This document shows, in pieces, positions 25,468 to 33,392 of a stretch of 64,000 nt of DNA. The stretch covers positions 9,424,001 through 9,488,000 of the forward strand of contig NZ_JAUSZM010000003.1 in the NCBI RefSeq assembly GCF_030817655.1, in the 5' to 3' direction. The stretch's first letter is position 1, and each line of letters begins with the position of its first letter. The translations under genes were made by a program, and so were the position numbers. This stretch comes from Streptomyces sp. V4I2. GTDB lineage: Bacteria; Actinomycetota; Actinomycetes; Streptomycetales; Streptomycetaceae. The notes under the pieces were generated by a model that searched no databases, was not told where the DNA came from, and saw only the letters and a list, made by a program, of their open reading frames with translations.

Positions 25468-26853
25468 TCATCCCAGGGAATCACGGCGGTTTCCCAGCCG
25501 TACGGAATCCAGGACGCGGTCGGTCGCGGTCGCACCGCCGCTCTGCCGGATCTGCACATACACCTGTGGCTGTCCGCCGCCGTCCGCCGACGTGAGGCCG
25601 GCCTCCGTGACGGACCCGCCGCCCGGGCAGTCGCTCCAGCCGCGGACCCTGCCGTGCCAGACGCGGCCGGTGTAGGCGCGGGCGCCGTCGTAGTGGCAGC
25701 CGGGGTGGGCGAGGCCGGCGACCGGGGCGGTGACGTCGCCCCGCTCGCTCAGGCCGACGAACACGCCGTTCACGTCCGCGCCGAGGTCCTGCCACCTGTC
25801 CAGGCGGTCCGCGACGACGAGCCCAGGCTCCTGCCCCGCGGGCAGACCGAGCACCCGCGGATCCCACCCCGAGTCGCGCAGCTGCCGCCCCCACGCGCCG
25901 GGTACCTCGGCGACGATCCGGCCGGTCGCGTCCTCGACCCGTACGTCGGTGTCCCCGGAGGACCGGCTCACCAGCGCGGCGGTCACCCCGGCGGCCACCA
26001 CCGCGAGTACGACCGAGGCCGGCGCGACGGCCTTCGCGGACACGCGGCGAGGCCGGCCGCCCACCTGGGACGCCAGCCGCTCCAACTCCCCGGCGAAGAC
26101 CCGGGCATCGGGCCAGCGCCGCTCCCGGTCCGGGTGCAGCGCCCGCATCAGGGCGCGCCGGACACCCGGATCCAGGCCCGGACGCAGCCGGTCCGGACGC
26201 ACCACCTTGCCGGGCGGGCCCGGAACCGTGCCGGTGACCAGGTGGTAGCCGACCGCGCCGAGGCCGTACACGTCGGCGCGCTCGTCGATGCCCGCGCCGG
26301 GCTCGGCCTGCTCGGGCGGCCGGTATCCCTCCGACCCCGCCGCCTGGGTGAGGCCGGAGGCCTGCGCGAGGCTCTTGGCCAGCCCGAGGTCGGCGAGCAG
26401 CACCCGGGAGCTGCCGTCCGGGGCGCCGGCCAGCAGCACGTTGGTCGGCTTGATGTCCCGGTGCACGATCCCCGCCTCGTGCAGCGCGGCGGCGCCCAGG
26501 GCGGCCAGCGCCGTCAGCCGCAGCGCCCGGGGCACGGGCAGCGGACCGGCGGCGAGCAGGTCGGCGAGGGTGCCGCCGTCGGCGTACTCCATGACGAAGT
26601 ACGGCCTGCCGTCCGGAAGTTCACCGAGGTCGTGGACCTGCACCACCCGCTCGGACCCGGCCCGGCGCAGCATCCGCGCCTCGGACAGGAACCGTTCGCG
26701 CACGTCCAGCCGCTGCGACCAGTTGTCGGCGAGGACCTTCACGGCCACCGGCGCGTCGAGTTCGTCGTCGTGGGCGAGCCAGACCGTGCCGAACGCGCCG
26801 GTTCCCAGGCGCCGTTCGAGGCGGTAGCGCCCGATCCGCTCGACGGAGTGCAT
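25468..26853 (-). CDS. Transmembrane serine/threonine protein kinase
   Basis: 461 residues from ATG 26853. Kinase domain residues about 8-260: glycine loop LGTGAFGTVW, catalytic lysine Lys39 in VAVKVL, the HRDIKPTNVLL catalytic loop, and ADLGLA in place of DFG. A single membrane helix (VAPASVVLAVVAAGVTAALV, about 285-305) is followed by an external domain of about 150 residues with paired cysteines (HPGCHYDG, SDCPGGG) and no PASTA repeats. It is divergent from an ECF sigma gene, an arrangement in which the kinase may phosphorylate and activate the sigma factor; inferred from linkage. The start is set by homology, since the frame runs further upstream. Confidence 0.93.
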   Translation of the reverse strand: MHSVERIGRYRLERRLGTGAFGTVWLAHDDELDAPVAVKVLADNWSQRLDVRERFLSEARMLRRAGSERVVQVHDLGELPDGRPYFVMEYADGGTLADLLAAGPLPVPRALRLTALAALGAAALHEAGIVHRDIKPTNVLLAGAPDGSSRVLLADLGLAKSLAQASGLTQAAGSEGYRPPEQAEPGAGIDERADVYGLGAVGYHLVTGTVPGPPGKVVRPDRLRPGLDPGVRRALMRALHPDRERRWPDARVFAGELERLASQVGGRPRRVSAKAVAPASVVLAVVAAGVTAALVSRSSGDTDVRVEDATGRIVAEVPGAWGRQLRDSGWDPRVLGLPAGQEPGLVVADRLDRWQDLGADVNGVFVGLSERGDVTAPVAGLAHPGCHYDGARAYTGRVWHGRVRGWSDCPGGGSVTEAGLTSADGGGQPQVYVQIRQSGGATATDRVLDSVRLGNRRDSLG

Positions 26854-26941
26854 ACGACTATCATGCCTGGGCCGAGATCCGCCCGGGATACGCCGGGACC
26901 GCCGGGGATCCGCCCCGAACCCGTCCCGAGGGGAGCAGCCC

Positions 26942-27493
26942 GTGCCGGACGCGGCACCGACCGAGGACCTCGCGCGGCGTGCGGCCGCGGGCGACCGGGG
27001 CGCGCTGGACGAGCTGCTGGAGGCGATCCGGCCCGAAGTCCTGCGTCGCTGCGGGCGGTTCCTGCCCTGCCGGGAGGACGCGGAGGAGGCGGCGCAGGAC
27101 GTGCTCCTCCAAGTCGCCCGGAAGATCGGGACGTTCGAGGGCCGCAGCCGCTTCAGCACCTGGCTCTACACCGTCGTCGCCAACTGCGCCCGCCAGAAGT
27201 ACCGCGAGCTCAGGCGGCGGGCCGCCGAACAGCCGGCGCCGATCGACGCCGCCCAGTACGTCGACCCGCGCACCACCAGCGTGATCGCCGGATCCCGCGT
27301 CGACCTGCTGGAGGCGCTGGAGCGGCTGGAGCGCGAACACCCGCAGCTGGTCGCGCCGTTGGTGTACCGGGACATCTGCCAGCTGGAGTACGCGGAGGCC
27401 GCCGAACGGGCGGGCGTCCCGCTCGGCACGTTCAAGTCGCGGCTGCACGAGGCCCGCAGGCAGGTCCGGCCCTGGCTGTCGGCCTCCTCCTGA
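26942..27493 (+). CDS. ECF-type RNA polymerase sigma factor linked to Ser/Thr kinase
   Basis: 183 residues from GTG 26942. Region 2: DAEEAAQDVLLQVARKIGTFEGRSRFSTWLYTVVANCARQ. Region 4: YRDICQLEYAEAAERAGVPLGTFKSRLHEARRQVRPWL. No anti-sigma gene is adjacent; the divergent neighbour is a transmembrane Ser/Thr kinase 88 bases away. ECF factors with kinase partners form recognised groups in Actinobacteria. Targets are unknown. Confidence 0.93.
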   Translation: MPDAAPTEDLARRAAAGDRGALDELLEAIRPEVLRRCGRFLPCREDAEEAAQDVLLQVARKIGTFEGRSRFSTWLYTVVANCARQKYRELRRRAAEQPAPIDAAQYVDPRTTSVIAGSRVDLLEALERLEREHPQLVAPLVYRDICQLEYAEAAERAGVPLGTFKSRLHEARRQVRPWLSASS

Positions 27494-27505
27494 AGCGTGC
27501 GCCGC

Positions 27506-29884
27506 TCACTCCTCGTCGGTGAGGCTGATCTCCGACCAGATCGTCTTGCCGTCGGTGGTGTGCCGGCTGCCCCAGCGCTGGGTGAGCTGGGCCACCAGGA
27601 GCAGACCCCGGCCCCCCTCGTCCCACGTCTTGGCGCGGCGCAGGTGCGGGGCCGTGTGGCTGGTGTCGGACACCTCGCAGATCAGCGTGGTGTCGTCGTG
27701 GATCAGGCGCAGCCGGATGGGGTGGGAGCCGTACCGGATCGCGTTGGTGACGAGTTCGCTGACCACCAGTTCGGCGGTGAACGCCGCCTCGCTCAGCTCC
27801 CATCGGCCGAGCTGGCCGACGACCTGCTTGCGGATCGGGGCGACGAGCGCCGGGTCGGCCGGGATGTCCCAGGTGGCGACCTGGGACGCGGGCAGCCCCC
27901 GGGTGCGGGCCAGCAGCAGCGCCACGTCGTCCAGCGCGCCGCCCGCCGGCAGCAGACCGTGCAGGACGCGGTCGCAGGTCTCCTCCAGCGAGGAGGACGG
28001 GACCGCGAGGGCCTCGCAGAGCAGGGCGTGGCTGGCGTCCACGTCCCGCTCCCGGGTCTCGATCAGCCCGTCCGTGTACAGGGAGAGCACGGTGCCCTCG
28101 GTCAGCTCCAGCTCCGCGGACTCGAAGGGCAGGCCGCCCAGGCCGAGCGGCGGCCCCGGCGGCACGTCGACCTCCTGGGGCGCGCCGCCCGGCGGGAGCA
28201 TGACGGGCGCCGGATGCCCGGCCCGGGCCATCGTGCAGCGCCGGGACACCGGGTCGTACACCGCGTACAGACAGGTGGCGCCGACCTCACCCGGGCGGCC
28301 CTCGCTGCCGGCCTCCGTGGACAGCCGTACGACGAGGTCGTCGAGGTGGGTCAGCAGCTCGTCCGGGGCCAGGTCGATGTCGGCGAGGGTGCGTACGGCG
28401 GTGCGCAGCCGGCCCATCGTCGCCGAGGCCTGGATGCCGTGGCCGACGACGTCCCCGACGACCATCGCGACCCGCATCCCGGACAGCGGGATCACGTCGA
28501 ACCAGTCGCCGCCCACCCCCGCGCGGGCCGCCGGCAGATAGCGCGAGGCCGCCTCCACGGCCGCCGTGCGCGCCAGTGAACGGGGCAGCAGGCTGCGTTG
28601 CAGGGCGAGGGCGGTCTCGCGTTCGCGGGAGTAGCGGCGGGCGTTGTCGATGCAGACGGCGGCCCGGGCCGTGACCTCCTCGGCGAGGAGCACGTCGTCC
28701 GGGGTGAACGGGTCCGGCCGCCGGAACCGGGTGAGGACGGCCACGCCGAGGGTCTGGCCGCGGGCCTGGATCGGCACGGACATCGTGGAGTGGATGCCGT
28801 ACTCCTTGATGCGGTCCTTGCGCGCGGGGTCCCAGGCGAGCCACTCGGCGATGTCGCGGGTCTGGGTCGACGCCACGATGGTGTGGCCCACCACGAGGGA
28901 GTCGGCCTGGGGCGAGGGCGCGGGGTAGAGGTCGACCTGGCCGGGCTTGGCCACTGCCTCGGGGGTGCCCGGGTTCACGGACTGGTGGGCCGCCCGGCGC
29001 AGCCTGACCGGGGCGGTCAGCCGGGCGGTGAAGGGCTCGCCCCCTGCCTCCGGCGGGTCCAGCAGGTCGACGCTGACGAAGTCGGCGAGGGCGGGGACGA
29101 TCACGTCCGCCAGTTCCTGAGCCGTTCGGGTGACGTCGAGGGTGGTGCCGATGCGGACGCTGGCCTCGTTGACCAGCTGGAGCCGTTCCCGGGCCAGGTA
29201 CTGGTCGGTGAAGTCGTGGGCGGCGACGCACACCCCCCGCACCCGCCCCTTGGTGTCGGTGATCGGCGCCATCCGGGCCAGCCAGGCGTACATCCGGCCG
29301 TCGCCGCCGATCGGCACGTAGCTGCGCACGTCGTGCCCCCGGCCGGTGGCGAGCACGCGGTGCAGATGCTGCTCGATGTCCTCGCTCTGCGGTCTGCCGC
29401 TCATCTCGGGCACCCGCAGCCCCCGTACCCGCTCCTCGGGCAGTCCGAGCACCTCGGCCATGGCGGAGTTCATCCGGCGCAGCCGCAGCCGCTCGTCGTA
29501 GATCGCGACGGCGCAGGGGGACTGCACGAGCTCGGCCCGGTCCAGCGGGTCGTCGGGCGCGTGCGGGCCGTCGCCCGCCAGCGGAGTGACCACGAGCCAG
29601 TGGCCGGGGCCGGCCTCGGGCTGTCTGTGGTGTGCGAGCAGCCACACCGACACCGTCGAACCGTTGCCGTGCCGCAGCAGGAGGGTCCCGTCCCAGCGGG
29701 TCTTGTCCGGCTTGGGGAACTCGCCCGGGTCGGCGAGCAGCTCGACGGCGGAGCGGCCCACGACCTCGGCGGCCGGCCGGCCCAGGAGCAGGCGGGCGCC
29801 CTCGTTCCACTCGACCACCGTGCCCGCGTCGTCGACGACAGCCCGCGCCGTCGCGGCATCGTCGATCGGATACACCGGGCTCAT
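27506..29884 (-). CDS. PAS-PAS-GAF-SpoIIE phosphatase with RsbW-like ATPase domain
   Basis: 792 residues from ATG 29884 (GGAG nine bases upstream; an in-frame start at 29929 is possible). Domain order: PAS (about 5-95), PAS (about 120-230), GAF (about 245-410), PP2C/SpoIIE phosphatase (about 425-640, with GDWFDVIPL, VVGDVVGHG and SLYTDGLIE), and a C-terminal HATPase (about 660-790, AELVVSELVTNAIRYG and DEGGRGLLLV). Such proteins act in partner switching: the phosphatase reactivates anti-anti-sigma factors while the ATPase resembles an anti-sigma kinase. Convergent with the ECF sigma gene, 12 bases apart. Its partner STAS protein may be elsewhere, e.g. 44292-44699. Confidence 0.93.
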   Translation of the reverse strand: MSPVYPIDDAATARAVVDDAGTVVEWNEGARLLLGRPAAEVVGRSAVELLADPGEFPKPDKTRWDGTLLLRHGNGSTVSVWLLAHHRQPEAGPGHWLVVTPLAGDGPHAPDDPLDRAELVQSPCAVAIYDERLRLRRMNSAMAEVLGLPEERVRGLRVPEMSGRPQSEDIEQHLHRVLATGRGHDVRSYVPIGGDGRMYAWLARMAPITDTKGRVRGVCVAAHDFTDQYLARERLQLVNEASVRIGTTLDVTRTAQELADVIVPALADFVSVDLLDPPEAGGEPFTARLTAPVRLRRAAHQSVNPGTPEAVAKPGQVDLYPAPSPQADSLVVGHTIVASTQTRDIAEWLAWDPARKDRIKEYGIHSTMSVPIQARGQTLGVAVLTRFRRPDPFTPDDVLLAEEVTARAAVCIDNARRYSRERETALALQRSLLPRSLARTAAVEAASRYLPAARAGVGGDWFDVIPLSGMRVAMVVGDVVGHGIQASATMGRLRTAVRTLADIDLAPDELLTHLDDLVVRLSTEAGSEGRPGEVGATCLYAVYDPVSRRCTMARAGHPAPVMLPPGGAPQEVDVPPGPPLGLGGLPFESAELELTEGTVLSLYTDGLIETRERDVDASHALLCEALAVPSSSLEETCDRVLHGLLPAGGALDDVALLLARTRGLPASQVATWDIPADPALVAPIRKQVVGQLGRWELSEAAFTAELVVSELVTNAIRYGSHPIRLRLIHDDTTLICEVSDTSHTAPHLRRAKTWDEGGRGLLLVAQLTQRWGSRHTTDGKTIWSEISLTDEE

Positions 29885-30151
29885 CGTCGCCACTCCATCG
29901 CGGACACTCACAGTGAACAGGCGCGCCACTTCGGTCCCAGCCTAGTGCGTCACGCTCGCGCGCGGACGGGGAACCGCAGTGCGGGCGGTGGCCGCCTTCG
30001 AGCCGTGGTCAAGGGGGAAATCCGGCCGTTGTGACGCCCGGGGCAGAAGCAGCTCACCGCACCCTTGACGGGCGCGCGTGGCGCCCCGTCAGAATCTGTT
30101 TGTTCACGATCAGTTGTGAGTACTTCTGGGCCCTAATGAGGGAGAGCCGCC

Positions 30152-33100
30152 ATGACGGTCACTCGCAGATCGCTTCTTCTCGCCTCCGCGGCAGCGCCGG
30201 CGGCCGGCGCGCTCCTGGGCACCCCGGCGGCCTGGGCCGCCGAGGCCGCTCAGGGCGTGTCCGGTCGCCGGACGGTCGTGCTGCGCGACGGCTGGCGCTT
30301 CGCGCTGGTCGATCCGGGCGGGATCACCGACCCGACCGGTGAATACGCCGACGCCGCCGCGCCGGGTTACGACGACTCGGCGTGGCGCGAGGTCGCGGTG
30401 CCGCACGACTGGAGCATCGAGCTGGCCCCGACCACGCAGCACGGCACCACCAGCGGCACCGGGTTCTTCCCCGGCGGCCTCGGCTGGTACCGCCTCGCCT
30501 TCACGCTGCCGCCCGCCCTGGCCGGCAAGCGGATATCGGTGGAGTTCGACGGCGTCTACATGGACTCGTACGTCCACTGCAACGGCACGGAGGTGGGCCG
30601 CCACCCCTACGGCTACACCGGCTTCGCCTTCGACGTGACCGACCTGGTGCACACCGACGGCACCACCGAGAACGTGATCGCGGTCAAGGTGCAGAACCGG
30701 CTCCCCAGCAGCCGCTGGTACTCCGGCAGCGGCATCTACCGCGAGGCCCGCCTGGTGGTCACCGACCCGGTGCACGTGGCGCGCTGGGGCACTTACGTCA
30801 CCACGCCGGACATCACCGGAGAGCGGGCGCTCGTCCGGGTGCGGACCTCCGTGCTGAACGAGACCGGCACCGCGAGCCAGGTCGAGATCCGCTCGCTGAT
30901 CAAGGACCCGGCCGGCCGCACGGTGGCCCGCACGGTCACCACGGTCACCGTAGGCACCGAGGCGACCGAGACCCACGAACTGACCGTCACTCGACCCAGA
31001 CTCTGGGACTTCGCCTCACCCCACCGCTACACCCTGGAGACCGAAATCCGCGTCGGCGGCAGGACGGTCGACACCTACCGCACCCCCTTCGGCATCCGCA
31101 CCTTCCGCATCGACCCCGACGAGGGCTTCCACCTCAACGGCCGCTACGCCAAGATCAAGGGCGTTGACCTGCACCACGACCTGGGCGCCCTCGGTGCCGC
31201 CGTCAGCATCGACGCGATCCGCAGACAGATGACCATCATGAAGTCGATGGGCGTCAACGCCTTCCGCACCTCCCACAATCCGCCCTCCCCGGAGATGATC
31301 GAGGTCTGCGAGGAGCTGGGCATCGTGATGATGGTGGAGGCGTTCGACTGCTGGAAGAGCCCCAAGACGCGCTACGACTACGGCCGGTTCTTCGACGAGT
31401 GGGCCGACAAGGACATCACCGAGATGGTGCTGGCGGCCCGCAACTCGCCCGCCGTCATCATGTGGTCGATCGGCAACGAGATCTCCGAGTTCACCTCCAC
31501 CTCGGGCCTGGCCATGGCGGACCGGCTGATCGCCGCGGTCAAGGCGTCCGACGACACGCGCCCGGTCGTGATCGGCTCCCACCGGCACCGCACCGTGCCC
31601 GCAGTGGGCTCCCCGGGCGACCTGATCCTCTCCAAGCTCGACGGTCTCGGGCTCAACTACAACACCGCCAAGTCGGTGGACGCCCTGCACGCCCGGTACC
31701 CGAACCTGTTCCTCTTCGAGTCGGAGTCGTCCTCCGAGACCTCCACCCGCGGCACCTACCAGGAGCCCGAACGCCTCAACACCGGCGAGAACCACACCCC
31801 GGGCAAGCGGGCGACCTCCTCGTACGACAACAACCTCGCCTCCTGGACCATGAGCGGCGAGTACGGGCACAAGAAGGACCGGGACCGGAAGTGGTTCACC
31901 GGGGAGTTCCTGTGGTCGGGCATCGACTACATCGGCGAGCCCACGCCCTACGACGTCTTCCCGGTGAAGGCGTCCTTCTTCGGCGCGGTCGACACGGCCG
32001 GCTTCCCGAAGGACATGTACTACCTGTTCCAGAGCCAGTGGGTCAGCGAGCCCATGGTCCATCTGCTGCCGATGACCTGGAACCACCGGCCCGGGGACAC
32101 GGTCGAGGTGTGGGCGTACTCCAACGTCGACACCGTCGAGCTGTTCCTCAACGGCAGGTCGCTGGGCATGCGGCGGTTCGACACCAAGAAGACCACCGAC
32201 GGCCGGGCGTATCTGGAGACCACCGAGGCGACCGGTGACGACAAGACCTTCACCGACGGCCCCTACCCCGGCAGTTACACCAGCCCGAACGGCAGCGCGG
32301 GCAAGCTTCACCTGACCTGGAAAGTGCCGTACAGGCCCGGCGAGTTGAAGGCGGTCGCCCGCCGCGGGGGCAAGGTGGTCGCCACCGACGTCCTGCGCAC
32401 CGCCGGGAAGCCGCACGCCGTACGCCTCACCGCGGACCGCGGGTCCCTCGCCGCCGACGGCCGTTCACTGGCCTTCGTGACCGCGGACATCGTGGACGCC
32501 CGCGGGGTGATCGTGCCCGACGCCGAGCATCTGATCTCCTTCGAGGTCAGGGGCGGTTCCCTCGCCGGTCTCGACAACGGCCGCGAGGAGAGCGCCGAGC
32601 GCTACCAGGCGAGCACCCGGACCGCCTTCCACGGCAAGGCACTCGCGATCGTGCGGTCCGGCACCGAGCCGGGGCCCGTGAAGGTGACCGCACGGGTGGA
32701 GGGCCTGCGGTCGCACACCGTGAGCGTGCGGGCCACGCCCGCCCGGTCGGCCGCCACCACCCCGGCGGCCCCCTTCGGGCCCGACCATCCGGCGCCCGTG
32801 AACCACCCCCACGCGGACGCCAGTTACTCCGGCCGCCCCGACACCCTCCCCGCCGCGATGCTCGACGGCGACCCGGCCACCGGCTGGTCCAACGCCTTCA
32901 CCAAGGCGGCCACCGCCCTGCTGCCCGCGGTCAACGGTGCCAGGGCCGAGGACTGGGTCTGCGTGGACTTCGGGCGGACCCGCACCTTCGACCGCGTGGA
33001 GGTCTCCTTCACCCTGAGTACGACCCACAGCCTGCCCGCCTCCGTGGTGGCCGAGGTGTGGGACGGCAAGGCGTATGTGCCGGTCGAGGGAGCGGCCGTG

Positions 33101-33247
33101 GACTGGGCCGCCGTCTCGGGCGAACCGACGGTCGTCACCTTCGACGCCGTACGCGGCTCGCGTCTGCGGCTCACCCTGACCAGCAGCCATCCGGGCGAGG
33201 CCCGGGGCGCGGTGCGCATCAGCAGGCTGGAGGTTCCGGCCGGCTGA
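30152..33247 (+). CDS. Secreted glycoside hydrolase family 2 beta-galactosidase-like enzyme with CBM32-like domain
   Basis: 1031 residues. A Tat signal peptide is visible (TVTRRSLLLASAAAPAAGALLG). GH2 sugar-binding and immunoglobulin-like domains precede a TIM barrel with acid/base Glu443 in WSIGNE and probable nucleophile Glu525 in FESESSSETSTRG, aligned to BgaA-type GH2 enzymes. GEFLWSGIDYIGEP is also diagnostic. After two Ig-like domains, residues about 885-1030 form an F5/8-type (CBM32) module. The substrate is probably a beta-galactoside or related glycan in plant matter. A strong terminator follows at 33261-33293. Confidence 0.92.
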   Translation: MTVTRRSLLLASAAAPAAGALLGTPAAWAAEAAQGVSGRRTVVLRDGWRFALVDPGGITDPTGEYADAAAPGYDDSAWREVAVPHDWSIELAPTTQHGTTSGTGFFPGGLGWYRLAFTLPPALAGKRISVEFDGVYMDSYVHCNGTEVGRHPYGYTGFAFDVTDLVHTDGTTENVIAVKVQNRLPSSRWYSGSGIYREARLVVTDPVHVARWGTYVTTPDITGERALVRVRTSVLNETGTASQVEIRSLIKDPAGRTVARTVTTVTVGTEATETHELTVTRPRLWDFASPHRYTLETEIRVGGRTVDTYRTPFGIRTFRIDPDEGFHLNGRYAKIKGVDLHHDLGALGAAVSIDAIRRQMTIMKSMGVNAFRTSHNPPSPEMIEVCEELGIVMMVEAFDCWKSPKTRYDYGRFFDEWADKDITEMVLAARNSPAVIMWSIGNEISEFTSTSGLAMADRLIAAVKASDDTRPVVIGSHRHRTVPAVGSPGDLILSKLDGLGLNYNTAKSVDALHARYPNLFLFESESSSETSTRGTYQEPERLNTGENHTPGKRATSSYDNNLASWTMSGEYGHKKDRDRKWFTGEFLWSGIDYIGEPTPYDVFPVKASFFGAVDTAGFPKDMYYLFQSQWVSEPMVHLLPMTWNHRPGDTVEVWAYSNVDTVELFLNGRSLGMRRFDTKKTTDGRAYLETTEATGDDKTFTDGPYPGSYTSPNGSAGKLHLTWKVPYRPGELKAVARRGGKVVATDVLRTAGKPHAVRLTADRGSLAADGRSLAFVTADIVDARGVIVPDAEHLISFEVRGGSLAGLDNGREESAERYQASTRTAFHGKALAIVRSGTEPGPVKVTARVEGLRSHTVSVRATPARSAATTPAAPFGPDHPAPVNHPHADASYSGRPDTLPAAMLDGDPATGWSNAFTKAATALLPAVNGARAEDWVCVDFGRTRTFDRVEVSFTLSTTHSLPASVVAEVWDGKAYVPVEGAAVDWAAVSGEPTVVTFDAVRGSRLRLTLTSSHPGEARGAVRISRLEVPAG

Positions 33248-33260
33248 GCGGCTCCCGGAG

Positions 33261-33293
33261 CGGTCCGGACGGGTGCCAGTCCCGTCCGGACCG
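33261..33293 (+). terminator. Terminator after GH2 gene
   Basis: CGGTCCGGACGGG (33261-33273) and its perfect complement (33281-33293) around the 7-base loop TGCCAGT. Confidence 0.8.
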
Positions 33294-33339
33294 TTGACGC
33301 GGTGTCATGTATCGCACAAACATGGCCTGCGTCCGCATC

Positions 33340-33353
33340 TGGGAGCGCTCCCA
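33340..33353. promoter_or_regulatory. CebR box (cellulose-utilisation repressor site)
   Basis: TGGGAGCGCTCCCA, a perfect 14-base palindrome identical to the established binding site of CebR, the LacI-family cello-oligosaccharide repressor of Streptomyces. It lies 39 bases before the GTG of the GH9 gene, where bound repressor would block transcription until cellobiose or cellotriose appears. Confidence 0.93.
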
Positions 33354-33392
33354 CGACGAGCGTCACCCGCACCTCCCCCGAGGAGCCCAGAC

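Noticed and set aside
26854..27159. Possible 102-codon N-terminal extension of the Ser/Thr kinase
   Set aside because: It lies antisense to the ECF sigma gene and shows no protein character; the kinase domain begins naturally at ATG 26853.
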